A DNA stretch of 45,346 bases from JBQTKD01 sp052386455 (GTDB lineage Bacteria; Actinomycetota; Actinomycetes; Sporichthyales; Sporichthyaceae): the NCBI GenBank assembly GCA_052386455.1, contig JBQTKD010000072.1:1-45346 (forward strand). The letters run 5' to 3'. Positions within the stretch are counted from its first letter, which is position 1. Every line of letters begins with the position of its first letter. The notes under the pieces were generated by a model, which saw only the letters and a program-made list of their open reading frames with translations, did not search any database and had not been told where the DNA came from. Made by a program: the position numbers and the translations under genes. Positions 31,816 to 40,105 of the stretch are shown in pieces.

Positions 31816-32329
31816 CCGCACGAACCCCCGCCACCAGACGTCCGTACCCGCCACAGCGGCACACCACGCCGGCGAGCGCCTCGCGAATTGCCGCATCGGT
31901 GGGGTCCGGGTCGACGGCCAGCAGTGCGTAGGCGGTGACCACGGCGGCCGGCGTGCACGTGCCGCACTGCACGGCGCCGACCCGGGCCATCGCCTCCGCG
32001 ACGTCGCCGACGCGGCCGCCGCCGACCCCCGCCGCGGTCAGCACGGTGCGGCCGCTCGCCTCCAGCGCAAGGGTGAGACAGGCGCGGCGGACCTCGCCGT
32101 CGAGCAGCAACGCGCACTCGCCGAAGCACTCCCCCGCCTCGCAGCCGCCCTTGACCGGCAGCACGCCGAGGCGCTCGCGGAGAACGAACAGCAGCGTCTC
32201 GGTGGCCTCCGCGCCGGCCACGGCGAGTTCCTGGCCGTCGACGTCGAGGAGGTACTCCGGCACGAGCAGACTCCGCGCCCCCGGCTGCTCGGACTGCGGC
32301 GTCGGCCCCCAGACAAAGCCCTCCGTCAT
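31784..32329 (-). CDS. Xanthine dehydrogenase-family 2Fe-2S subunit
   Basis: 181 residues from ATG 32329, which overlaps the stop of the FAD subunit (ATGA). The plant-type cluster motif reads G-G-C-E-A-G-E-C-F-G-E-C, a C-x4-C-x3-C spacing; the family norm is C-x4-C-x2-C, so one residue is extra. The fourth Cys is in R-R-A-C-L. The second cluster (Q-C-G-T-C-T-P and C-R-C-G-G-Y) is normal. About 35 extra residues precede the domain. The C-terminal R-A-R-D-E and the stop come from a 54-bp repeat. Confidence 0.85.
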   Translation of the reverse strand: MTEGFVWGPTPQSEQPGARSLLVPEYLLDVDGQELAVAGAEATETLLFVLRERLGVLPVKGGCEAGECFGECALLLDGEVRRACLTLALEASGRTVLTAAGVGGGRVGDVAEAMARVGAVQCGTCTPAAVVTAYALLAVDPDPTDAAIREALAGVVCRCGGYGRLVAGVRAAARARRARDE

Positions 32330-33147
32330 GCGCCCTGAGCCTGCGTCAGAAGCCGCGCCGCGCAGACGGCCGCGGCGTGCCGGCGGTACGGGTCGCCGCC
32401 TGCGGCGTTGCCGACGAGCCGGGCGAACTCGCGGACCGTGGACTCGTCCGCCGGCCGCGGCAGTTCGGCACGGATCAACTGCTCCGCGTCCGGTACCCGC
32501 ATGGGGACCCGCCCGCCGGCCTGCAGCGCAACGGCGATGGTGCGCTGCTCGGCGTCGAGAGCAAGCCCGAGGGAGACGGCGGCGCGGCCGGTGTTCGGAT
32601 CCGCGAGGCGGGCGTAGCGCACCGTGGCCGGCACCGGGTCGATCAGGACGCCGGCGATCAGCTCGCCGGGCCGCAGGTACGGGTCCGTCCCGCCGACGGC
32701 GAGCGGCGCGAGAAACTCGGCGACCGTACAGTCCCGATACCCCACGGCGGCCTCCAGCCGGACCTTGCCGCCGACCGCCATGAGCAGGGCGAGCAGATCG
32801 CCGCCGTTCGCGCTGGCGAGGTTCCCGCCCACGGTGGCCGCGTTGCGGACCGGCCAGGACCCCACGGCGCCTGCGGCGTCGGCGAGGGCGGGCAACACCG
32901 ATGCGATGCGCTGTGCCCGGCTGCACGTGAGCAGCGCCCCGAGCCACAGCCCGCCGTTTTCGGTGCGCCCGGCGCCGTCCAGATCCACGCAGCGGGTGAG
33001 GGACAGCACGGGGCGGGGCCTCGTGCGCCCTGCCCGCAGCGCGGGAAGGACGTCCGTGCCGCCGGCCACCACCAGGCGGTCCGGGTTCTCGGTCAACACC
33101 TCAAGCGCCTCGGAAACCGAGCCCGGTGCCTCGAAGTTCTCCCGCAT
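32326..33147 (-). CDS. Xanthine dehydrogenase-family FAD-binding subunit
   Basis: 273 residues. The FAD loop V-V-A-G-G-T-D-V-L-P at about 27-36 and the P-V-R-N-A-A-T-V-G-G-N-L-A-S-A-N block near 105 are typical of CoxM/XdhB subunits. A C-terminal CO-dehydrogenase-flavoprotein-like domain follows. Start ATG 33147 is the first codon of the conserved part. Unlike the large subunit, nothing here looks degenerate. It is 23 bases downstream of the DUF3039 gene and leads the three-subunit run. Confidence 0.88.
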   Translation of the reverse strand: MRENFEAPGSVSEALEVLTENPDRLVVAGGTDVLPALRAGRTRPRPVLSLTRCVDLDGAGRTENGGLWLGALLTCSRAQRIASVLPALADAAGAVGSWPVRNAATVGGNLASANGGDLLALLMAVGGKVRLEAAVGYRDCTVAEFLAPLAVGGTDPYLRPGELIAGVLIDPVPATVRYARLADPNTGRAAVSLGLALDAEQRTIAVALQAGGRVPMRVPDAEQLIRAELPRPADESTVREFARLVGNAAGGDPYRRHAAAVCAARLLTQAQGA

Positions 33148-33170
33148 CGACTCTCGAACCCGACGCTGGG

Positions 33171-33446
33171 TTAGGAGTTCTCGCCCCCGTCGTCGCCGCC
33201 CTTGGGGATGCCGTCGTAGATCTCCTTGCACTCCGGGCAGACGGGGTACCTGTTCGGGTCCCGGCTGGGCACCCAGACCTTGCCGCACAGCGCCTGGAGT
33301 GGGGTGCCCTCGACCATGGCACCCATCAGCTTGTTCTTCACGACATAGTGCGCGAAGCGCTCGTGGTCCCCGTCCCCCGTGGAGGGCAGAACGCGTTCCT
33401 CGATGATCGTGCTGGTGCCGCCTGCGGGCTCCATGGGCGTGGTCAT
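33171..33446 (-). CDS. DUF3039 family protein
   Basis: 91 residues from ATG 33446, with GGGAGGA 6 bases upstream. The core H-Y-V-x-K-x-K-L-M-x-A-x-V-E-G-T-P-L-x-A-L-C-G-K-V-W-V-P and C-P-E-C-K-E-I-Y is the actinobacterial DUF3039 signature; three cysteines (C-G-K, C-P-E-C) could bind zinc. No known function. It follows the YqgE/AlgH gene on the same strand after 38 bases. Confidence 0.88.
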   Translation of the reverse strand: MTTPMEPAGGTSTIIEERVLPSTGDGDHERFAHYVVKNKLMGAMVEGTPLQALCGKVWVPSRDPNRYPVCPECKEIYDGIPKGGDDGGENS

Positions 33447-33484
33447 CGAGCATCCTCCCGGTCGCGTGTGGAACGGGCCCCAGC

Positions 33485-34057
33485 CTAGTTGAGGGTGGGG
33501 TCGTCCGGCCGCGTCGACAGGAACGCCATCTCTCCCGGCTGCCGGCGCCAGACGCGGGCCCACAGGTGCTCCGGATCGGCGCAGAACATGTCCCCGGGCA
33601 GGGCCTCGACGACCAGCCAGGCGCCGGTGGACAGCTCCGCGTCCAGTTGACCCGCGCCCCAGCCCGAGTACCCGACGTACACCCGCAGGTCCCGCAGGGC
33701 GGATCCGAGCACGTCCGGGGCCGCGTCCAGATCCACCATGCCGATGTCCCCGACGACGCTGCGCCAACCCACCGGCTCCGCTCCCGCGTCCACCGGAACG
33801 GTCGACCGGGTGCCCAGCGCGAGGGCACCGTCCAGTCCGACGGGACCGCCCTTGAACAGCACGTCCGGGTGTCGCACGTACGGCGCCCACGGCTGCAGGA
33901 CGTCGTCGACGCCGCGTTGGGTCGGCCGGTTGAGAACCACGCCGAGAGTGCCGGTGGAGTCGTGGTCGAGGAGCATCACGACGGTACGCGAGAAGTTGGG
34001 ATCGCTGAGCCCCGCGGTGGCGATCAGAAGGCGCCCGGCGGCGGGCCCGAGGACCAT
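33485..34057 (-). CDS. YqgE/AlgH family protein
   Basis: 190 residues from ATG 34057. Family marks are G-R-L-L-I-A-T-A-G-L-S-D-P-N-F near 8-22, L-G-V-V-L-N-R-P-T near 42, G-G-P-V near 70, V-Y-V-G-Y-S-G-W-G-A-G-Q-L near 125 and W-L-V-V-E-A. The exact function of the family is unknown. A GTG at 34108 would add 17 residues and overlap the GGDEF gene by 14 bases; the ATG matches family length better. Confidence 0.85.
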   Translation of the reverse strand: MVLGPAAGRLLIATAGLSDPNFSRTVVMLLDHDSTGTLGVVLNRPTQRGVDDVLQPWAPYVRHPDVLFKGGPVGLDGALALGTRSTVPVDAGAEPVGWRSVVGDIGMVDLDAAPDVLGSALRDLRVYVGYSGWGAGQLDAELSTGAWLVVEALPGDMFCADPEHLWARVWRRQPGEMAFLSTRPDDPTLN

Positions 34058-34094
34058 GAGCGCGAGTGTCCCACCCTCCGCACCCGCGTAGGTT

Positions 34095-34967
34095 TCAAAT
34101 GCGGTCACGACTTCGTTTGGCTCGGTACATGGCTCGGTCTGCGCCGGCGAGCAGGCCGGCCGCATCGAGCACCTCCGCGTCGCCAACTTCTTGCCCGACG
34201 CTGACTCGTACCGGAACGCTCGAGCCGTCCGGAGCGGTGAGCGGCGGCGGACCCTCCAGGCCCGCGGTCAACCGAGCGGCCATGGTGGCGGCGGTGCCAG
34301 GCGAGCGGACGGTGCACACCACGACGAACTCGTCCCCGCCGAACCGGGCGACGGTGTCTCCGCTGCGGACCTGGCCGACCAGGCGCTGCGCGACCGTGAC
34401 GAGGATCCGGTCCCCGAAGGGATGGCCGTGGCGGTCGTTGATCGCCTTGAGCCCGTCGACGTCGCAGAAGAGGACCACCACGACCCCTCCGTCGCGGTCG
34501 CGCTGGGCGATGGCCTGGGCGAGGCGGTCGTCGAGCAGGGCCCGGTTGGCCAGCCCGGTCAACGGGTCGTGCAGGGCGAGGCGGGTGAGGCGGGCGTCCT
34601 CGCTGCGCCGCTCCCCGATGTCCTCGTAGGTGGCCACGACGTACTCGGGCAGCCCCGCGGCGTCGCGGACCAGGCTGGTGCGCCGCCGCACCCAGACGAC
34701 GTGCCCGTCGCAGTGCCGGTAGCGCAGCTCGACGGTGACCGACGGGACTCCCGAGGCCAGTTCGCGGGCGGCCTGTTCGTCGGAGTCGAGGTCTTCGGGA
34801 TGACGCAGGCCGGGTGGCGCTGCGGCGAGCAGTTCCTCGGGCGGGTGGCCCAGGATGCGGCCGAGGGCGGCGTTGACCCGAAACCAGCGCCCGGACAGGT
34901 CGAGGAGCGCCATGCCCGCGGGGGCGTGGTCGAAAGCTGCCTCGAAGAGGCTCTCGGGCTCGCTCAT
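34095..34967 (-). CDS. PAS–GGDEF diguanylate cyclase
   Basis: 290 residues. A PAS domain (about 5-120; G-M-A-L-L-D-L-S-G-R-W-F-R-V-N-A near 18) is followed by a GGDEF domain. The active-site loop F-G-G-D-E-F is intact, and R-S-G-D five residues before it fits the product-inhibition I-site (R-x-x-D). It should make cyclic di-GMP in response to a signal sensed by PAS. No transmembrane segment, so cytoplasmic. Located between adk and the YqgE gene on the same strand. Confidence 0.93.
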   Translation of the reverse strand: MSEPESLFEAAFDHAPAGMALLDLSGRWFRVNAALGRILGHPPEELLAAAPPGLRHPEDLDSDEQAARELASGVPSVTVELRYRHCDGHVVWVRRRTSLVRDAAGLPEYVVATYEDIGERRSEDARLTRLALHDPLTGLANRALLDDRLAQAIAQRDRDGGVVVVLFCDVDGLKAINDRHGHPFGDRILVTVAQRLVGQVRSGDTVARFGGDEFVVVCTVRSPGTAATMAARLTAGLEGPPPLTAPDGSSVPVRVSVGQEVGDAEVLDAAGLLAGADRAMYRAKRSRDRI

Positions 34968-34993
34968 ACGAGCCCTATTCTGCGCCCGGTTCG

Positions 34994-35578
34994 TCAGCCG
35001 ACCAAGCCGGCGCGCACCTCGTCGAGCCGGCCGATGATCGTGGCGGTCACCTCGTCGATCGGCGCGGAGCCGTCGAAGTCCAGGACCGTCTCGCGCTCGG
35101 CGTAGTAGGCGAGCATCGGCCTGGTCAGCTGGTCGTAGACGTCGATGCGGTGCTCGATCACGGCCAGGTTGTCGTCGCTGCGCCCGGACTGGGCACCTCT
35201 GGCGAGCATGCGCCTGACCAGTTCGTCGCGTGGAACGGCCAGGTGAACGACCACCTGCACCGCCGAATCCAGTCTCTTGGCCACCTCGTACCCGGCCTGC
35301 GCCTGCCCCACGGTGCGCGGAAATCCGTCGAGGACGTACCCGCCCGTGGCACTCGCCGCGACGACCGGCTTGCGGAGGATGTCCAGCACGATCGCGTCCG
35401 GCACCAGGTCGCCGGCCGCCAGAGCGTCCCGAACCTGACGTCCGACGTTCGTCTCCTCGGCCACGTGTTTGCGCAGCAGATCGCCCGACGAGATGTGCAC
35501 CAGGTCGAAGTGCGTGGCGATTCGAATGGCCTGCGTACCCTTGCCCGCGCCCGGCGGACCCACCATCAGGATCCGCAT
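34994..35578 (-). CDS. adk: Adenylate kinase, short (no-LID) type
   Basis: 194 residues. Converts ATP + AMP to two ADP. P-loop G-P-P-G-A-G-K-G-T-Q at 8-17, AMP site S-S-G-D-L-L-R near 30, D-G-F-P-R-T near 84. The LID region (R-M-L-A-R-G-A-Q-S-G-R-S-D-D-N) is short, as in mycobacterial enzymes. The usual secY–adk–map context is absent, so this may be a second, stand-alone copy. Confidence 0.93.
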   Translation of the reverse strand: MRILMVGPPGAGKGTQAIRIATHFDLVHISSGDLLRKHVAEETNVGRQVRDALAAGDLVPDAIVLDILRKPVVAASATGGYVLDGFPRTVGQAQAGYEVAKRLDSAVQVVVHLAVPRDELVRRMLARGAQSGRSDDNLAVIEHRIDVYDQLTRPMLAYYAERETVLDFDGSAPIDEVTATIIGRLDEVRAGLVG

Positions 35579-35655
35579 CGCCGGCCTTCCACTGGGTTAC
35601 CCACGGGTACACCGTACCGGGCGCGTGCGGTGGCGCCGGCCTACGGTTCCTCCGG

Positions 35656-36645
35656 CTAGCGGGGTCGAAGCACGAGCTCGGCCACGACGGCGTGGTGGTC
35701 GCTGCCCGGGACGTTCCAGGTGCCGGCCGATCTCGCGCCGAAGTGACGGCTGATCAGAATATGGTCGAGCTGGATGGCCGCGGGCAGCCATTGCCAGAGA
35801 TTCCACGTAGGCGTGTAGCCCGAGCCCGCGTATTCCGGGGCGTCGCGCCACCGGTCGCCCAGGAGGCGGCGGAACGCGGAGTGGTCGCGAGTGGCGTTGA
35901 AGTCGCCGAGGACGAGGGCCGGCGCGTCCTCGCCGATGCGGTCCATGCGGGCCTTCAGCAGGCGGTAGTCGGCGCGGTAGAGGTCGGAGTCGAACCTCGA
36001 GGTCCGGAACGGGTGCACCACCCGGATGGTCACCTCCTGTCCGTCGAGGCGGGCGGTGGCACCGGGCCATCGGTGGACTCCCCCCTCCCAGTCTGCGGCG
36101 CGAGTCAGCGGAAATCGGGCGTACAGACCGCTGCCGTGGGCGCGTTCGCCGGGGTCGAGGACCTTGTGCGGCAGTTCGGCGAGCAGACCCGCCTCCTCGA
36201 GGCCCGTCACCGCCTCGGGGGTGAGTTCGGTGAGCGCCAGTACGTCGACCCTGCGTTCGCGGACCTCCTGCACGACGGCCGGCACGTCGGCCCAGCCGTA
36301 AAGGAGGTTCGCGGTCATCGCGACGATCCGCTCGCCGCTGCGCGGCGGGTCGTCGGCGACGTACAGCGGCGCCAACCACAGCACGTTGAGGGCGACCGCC
36401 GCCGCGGCCACGCCGGCCCACAGGCGGCGGCGGGCGGCGAGCGCCAACACGCCCAGCAGCGCAAGCAGGAGGGCGGCGACTGGCACCCAGCAGACGAGCA
36501 TGATCGCCCAAAAGACGTCGCGATCGCCGACGAGGCGGATCGCGCTGGGCACGCAGGCTCCGAGGACGGCAACCGGCAGGAGTCGCTTGGCGACCGCCAC
36601 CGTGGTGGCGAGACGGTCCCGCACACCCGGAGCCGTTTCGCTCAC
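35656..36645 (-). CDS. Membrane-anchored endonuclease/exonuclease/phosphatase family protein
   Basis: 329 residues from GTG 36645. Three hydrophobic helices lie in about residues 17-90. The EEP catalytic domain follows: M-T-A-N-L-L-Y-G near 109, L-A-L-T-E-L-T (metal Glu) near 137, V-L-G-D-F-N-A-T-R-D-H near 245 and S-D-H-H-A-V-V-A-E-L at the end. Most likely faces outside and acts on a phosphoester or nucleic acid; substrate unknown. Start overlaps the stop of the DUF1295 gene (GTGA). Confidence 0.9.
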   Translation of the reverse strand: MSETAPGVRDRLATTVAVAKRLLPVAVLGACVPSAIRLVGDRDVFWAIMLVCWVPVAALLLALLGVLALAARRRLWAGVAAAAVALNVLWLAPLYVADDPPRSGERIVAMTANLLYGWADVPAVVQEVRERRVDVLALTELTPEAVTGLEEAGLLAELPHKVLDPGERAHGSGLYARFPLTRAADWEGGVHRWPGATARLDGQEVTIRVVHPFRTSRFDSDLYRADYRLLKARMDRIGEDAPALVLGDFNATRDHSAFRRLLGDRWRDAPEYAGSGYTPTWNLWQWLPAAIQLDHILISRHFGARSAGTWNVPGSDHHAVVAELVLRPR

Positions 36646-37445
36646 ACGTTCTTCCGGGGCGGGAGCGGGAAGAAGCCCGAGGTGCGCGCGACGTAGGCGT
36701 CGAAACCGGGCCGACCGGCCATGCGCTTCTCGGTGAGTGCAGCGCCGCTACCCTTGGTGAGGAAGAGGGTCATCGCGATCGGCGAGAGCACGGTGAGAGC
36801 GCCGACGCCCGTCTCTGCGGCGACGAGCCAGATCCCCCACCAGACGCACGCGTCGCCGAAGTAGTTGGGGTGGCGGGTGTAGCGCCACAGTCCACGGTCC
36901 ATGATCCTGCCCTTGTTGGCCGGGTCCGCCTTGAACCGCTTGAGCTGCCAGTCCCCGAGCGCCTCGAACGCGAGACCGACCGCCCACAGCACCGCGCCGA
37001 CAACGGCGACCGCGCCGACCTCGTCGGTGCTGTACTGCGCGACCTGCACGGGCAGCGAGATGAAGAGGATCAGCACGGCCTGCAGGCCGTAGATCATGCG
37101 CAGCGCGTAGCCGCGGCGCTTCTCCGGCGGCTTCTTCCCCAGCAGTGCCTCGTATCGCGGGTCCTCGCCGTGCCCGGCGTTGCGCCGCCCGATGTGCCAG
37201 GCCAGTCGCAGGCCCCAGAGCAGGACCATCGCCGTCACCAGGACGCGCCGGGTCTGGTCGCCCTCGGGGTTGGAGTACCAGCAGGTGATCGCCGCGACGA
37301 CGCAGAAGCCCAGTCCCCACGCGACGTCGACGACGCTGTGTTTGCCCAGGCGTTCCGCGAGAGCGAACGTGGCGGCGAACAGGACGAGCAGGCCCGCGGC
37401 GCACGCCACCACGCCGAGGGCGAACGCGGACCCGTCGAAGCTCAC
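36642..37445 (-). CDS. DUF1295 (steroid 5-alpha-reductase-like) membrane protein
   Basis: 267 residues from GTG 37445 with about six to seven transmembrane helices. The family marks are V-V-D-V-A-W-G-L-G-F near 37-46, L-W-G-L-R-L-A-W-H-I near 77, the R-Y-T-R-H-P-N-Y-F-G-D-A-C-V-W-W block near 190 and a final K-R-M-A-G-R-P-G-F-D-A-Y. The DUF1295/ICMT fold includes lipid reductases and methyltransferases. It is just downstream of the cyclopropane synthase gene (63-bp gap), which fits a lipid-modifying role. Confidence 0.85.
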   Translation of the reverse strand: MSFDGSAFALGVVACAAGLLVLFAATFALAERLGKHSVVDVAWGLGFCVVAAITCWYSNPEGDQTRRVLVTAMVLLWGLRLAWHIGRRNAGHGEDPRYEALLGKKPPEKRRGYALRMIYGLQAVLILFISLPVQVAQYSTDEVGAVAVVGAVLWAVGLAFEALGDWQLKRFKADPANKGRIMDRGLWRYTRHPNYFGDACVWWGIWLVAAETGVGALTVLSPIAMTLFLTKGSGAALTEKRMAGRPGFDAYVARTSGFFPLPPRKNV

Positions 37446-37508
37446 CGGCTCAGCCTGCCATCCGAGCGTCCGAAGAACCGTGAACCCCGCATCACGGTTG
37501 TTCGGACG

Positions 37509-38807
37509 CTAGCGAACCGACAGGCCGAATCCGTCGTTGCGGACGGCGGCCATGTCGGCGCGTCCGGCCCGGTCCTTCTTCACCGCGAGGATCTGGTCCA
37601 CGCCCATGCGGCCCTCCTCGAAGACGAGGGCACCGCCGACCATGTAGAGCCGCCAGACCCGGGCCACCTCTTCGCCGACGAGGGCGACGACGGCGTCCCA
37701 GTTCTTCTCCAGCGTCTCCAGCCAGGCGCGCACGGTCCACACGTAGTGCTCGCGCATGGCGTGGACGTCGCGGACCTCGAGGCCGGAGTCCTCGATGAGG
37801 GCGACGGTCTCGCCGACCGGGCGCATGTACATGTCCGGGGCGATGTACCGCTCGATGAACTCGCCGCCGCCTGGCCGGGTGCGCCGCGACATCTGCTGCA
37901 CGAGGGCACGGCCGCCGGGACGCAGGACGCGCTCCAGCGTGGCGCAGAACGTCGGGTAGTTCTCCTTGCCGACGTGCTCGCCCATTTCGATCGACGACAC
38001 CGCGTCGAAGCCTGTCTCGGCCCCCTCGAACGAGCTGAGTTCGCGGTAGTCCTGCAGACGGATCTGGACCTTGCCGGCGAGGCCGCGCTCGGCCACGCGG
38101 GCAAGCACGAAGTCCTGCTGTTCGCGGGAGAGGGTGATGCCGACGACCTCCGCGCCGTAGTGCTGAGCGGCGTGCAGGGACAGCGATCCCCAGCCGCAGC
38201 CGATGTCGAGGAACCTCGAGCCAGGGCCCAGGCCGAGCTTGCGGCAGACGAGATCGAGCTTGTCCCGCTGCGCGTCCTCGAGCGAGTACGCCGGGTCGGT
38301 CGAGGTGTAGTACGCGCACGAGTAGGCCATGTGCACGTCGTCGAGCAGGAGCGAATAGAACTCGTTCGACAGGTCGTAGTGGTGCGAGATCGCGGCCCGG
38401 TCGCGGACTCGGCTGTGCAGCACGCCGGTGAGCTTGGCCTCGGACGCGGGTGCGGCGGGCTTCGGGCCGATGGCGCCCAGCAGGGCCGCAGACTTCGCCG
38501 CAGTAGCAATCTGACGAGGCGTCAACTTCGGGACGGCGAGCTCGCGCTCCCGGATGGCGGCCCAGATCAGCTGGAAACCCTCGGTGAGGTCGCCCTCGAC
38601 GTCGATCTCGCCGAGCGCGTAGGCCTGCGCGAGGCCGAGCTCGCCCGGGTTCCACAGCAGGCGGCGCAGCGCCTTGCGCGAGCGGATCAGGACGGCGGGC
38701 GCGTCGGCGGGGCCGACCTCGCTGCCGTCCCAGGCGCGGATGCGCACGGGAAGGGAGCCACCGAACAGCGGCTCCACCAACGCCGCGAGCTTGGGCGCGA
38801 CCTTCAC
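37509..38807 (-). CDS. Cyclopropane-fatty-acid synthase-family methyltransferase (1)
   Basis: 432 residues from GTG 38807 (AAGGAG upstream). SAM motif F-L-D-I-G-C-G-W-G-S near 200; substrate region H-H-Y-D-L-S-N-E-F-Y-S-L-L-L-D-D near 147-162 and Y-S-C-A-Y-Y with the family Cys. The C-terminal half (M-R-E-H-Y-V-W-T-V-R-A-W) is CFA-like. The position after the later Gly-rich strand reads V-Q-Q-M rather than the His of classic enzymes, so it may methylenate or methylate unsaturated acyl chains differently. Overlaps the next homologue by four bases. Confidence 0.85.
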   Translation of the reverse strand: MKVAPKLAALVEPLFGGSLPVRIRAWDGSEVGPADAPAVLIRSRKALRRLLWNPGELGLAQAYALGEIDVEGDLTEGFQLIWAAIRERELAVPKLTPRQIATAAKSAALLGAIGPKPAAPASEAKLTGVLHSRVRDRAAISHHYDLSNEFYSLLLDDVHMAYSCAYYTSTDPAYSLEDAQRDKLDLVCRKLGLGPGSRFLDIGCGWGSLSLHAAQHYGAEVVGITLSREQQDFVLARVAERGLAGKVQIRLQDYRELSSFEGAETGFDAVSSIEMGEHVGKENYPTFCATLERVLRPGGRALVQQMSRRTRPGGGEFIERYIAPDMYMRPVGETVALIEDSGLEVRDVHAMREHYVWTVRAWLETLEKNWDAVVALVGEEVARVWRLYMVGGALVFEEGRMGVDQILAVKKDRAGRADMAAVRNDGFGLSVR

Positions 38808-40105
38808 TTGGACTCCTTGGCGAACACGAACTGGTAGACGTCGAGGTAGCGGGAGCGGAACCCGGCCTCGGAGTAGGCGAGGTAGAACGTCCACATGCGA
38901 CGGAAGGTCTCGTCGAAGCCGAGGGCGTCGACGGCCGTGGCCTGCTCGGTGAAGCGTTCGCGCCACAGCCGCAGCGTCTCGGCGTAGTGCAGGCCGAAGC
39001 CGTGGCGAGACACGACCTTGAGCGAGGTGTGGTCGGCGACGCACTGCTCGACGGAGGCGACCGACGGGAGCAGGCCGCCCGGGAACACGTACTTGTGGAT
39101 CCAGGTGTAGGTGTCGCGCGAGGCGAGCATGCGGTCGTGCGGCATGGTGATCGCCTGGATGCCGACGCGGCCGCCCGGCGCGAGCACGCGGTCCAGGGTG
39201 CCGAAGTACGCGGGCCAGAAGTCGAAGCCGACGGCCTCGATCATCTCCACGGACACCACGGCGTCGTACTCCCCGGCGACCGCGCGGTAGTCGCACAGGT
39301 CGACCTCGACGCGGTCGGAAAGACCCGCCGCGGCGATGCGCGCCAGGGCGAGGGTGCGCTGCTCCTCGGAAAGCGTGATCGAGCGGACCTGGGCCCCGCG
39401 CGCGGCGGCGCGCATCGACAGCTCGCCCCAGCCGGTGCCGATCTCCAGCACCCGGCTGCCGGCGCCGACGCCGGTGGCGTCGAGCAGGCGGTCGATCTTG
39501 TGGCGCTGCGCGTCTGCGAGGTGGTCGAACCCGGCCGCCGCGGCGATCGCGACGGACCCGTCTCCCGGGCCGAACAGCGCCGAGGAGTACGTGAGGGTCT
39601 CGTCGAGGAACAGCGTGAACAGGTCGTTGGACAGGTCGTAGTGCCGGGAGATGTTGTGCTGGGCGTTGGCCTCGGTGCCGTGGTCGGTGTGCGGGTGCGA
39701 GTGCACGGCGATGTCGCGCAGTCGCTGCAGCGGCGGCGGGATGAGGGTAGACATGCGCTTGCAGAAGATCGTCAGCACTGCGGACAGGTCCGACGCGGTC
39801 CAGTCTTCGGCGAGGTACGCCTCCCCGAAGCCGATGAGGCCACCGTGCCCGAGGCGGCGGTAGAAGGCACCGGGCCGGGCCAGTTGCATGACCGGGGTGG
39901 CCGGGCCGCCGGCGCCGATGTTGCGGCCGTCGGGCAGCAGGATCTGCAGCGGCAGTTTGCCCGCAAGACGCTCGAACAGGCCGCGGGCGACGCGCGAACG
40001 CAGACCGCTGGGCGGAAGCGTGGCGACGTCGGGCCAGCGGGCGGCGTCGATGCCGCGCCGCGCGGGGTCCGTCGGTCGGGCGACCGGGGGCATCGTCTGG
40101 GCCAT
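38804..40105 (-). CDS. Cyclopropane-fatty-acid synthase-family methyltransferase (2)
   Basis: 433 residues. A longer N-terminal region (1-130) is followed by H-Y-D-L-S-N-D-L-F-T-L-F-L-D, a SAM motif V-L-E-I-G-T-G-W-G-E-L-S, V-S-V-E-M-I-E-A-V-G, Y-V-F-P-G-G-L-L-P-S and H-Y-A-E-T-L-R-L-W. The Cys of Y-S-C-A in copy 1 is Ser here (T-Y-S-S-A-L-F). Two unlike synthases in one operon suggest consecutive or alternative modifications of membrane acyl chains. Its start follows the DUF1365 stop directly. Confidence 0.87.
   Translation of the reverse strand: MAQTMPPVARPTDPARRGIDAARWPDVATLPPSGLRSRVARGLFERLAGKLPLQILLPDGRNIGAGGPATPVMQLARPGAFYRRLGHGGLIGFGEAYLAEDWTASDLSAVLTIFCKRMSTLIPPPLQRLRDIAVHSHPHTDHGTEANAQHNISRHYDLSNDLFTLFLDETLTYSSALFGPGDGSVAIAAAAGFDHLADAQRHKIDRLLDATGVGAGSRVLEIGTGWGELSMRAAARGAQVRSITLSEEQRTLALARIAAAGLSDRVEVDLCDYRAVAGEYDAVVSVEMIEAVGFDFWPAYFGTLDRVLAPGGRVGIQAITMPHDRMLASRDTYTWIHKYVFPGGLLPSVASVEQCVADHTSLKVVSRHGFGLHYAETLRLWRERFTEQATAVDALGFDETFRRMWTFYLAYSEAGFRSRYLDVYQFVFAKESK

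Noticed and set aside
29428..31896. Minus-strand open frame extending the helicase upstream through the xanthine-dehydrogenase-like genes
   Set aside because: The upstream portion is a shadow of the large subunit gene; the helicase begins at GTG 29427, which overlaps the previous stop.
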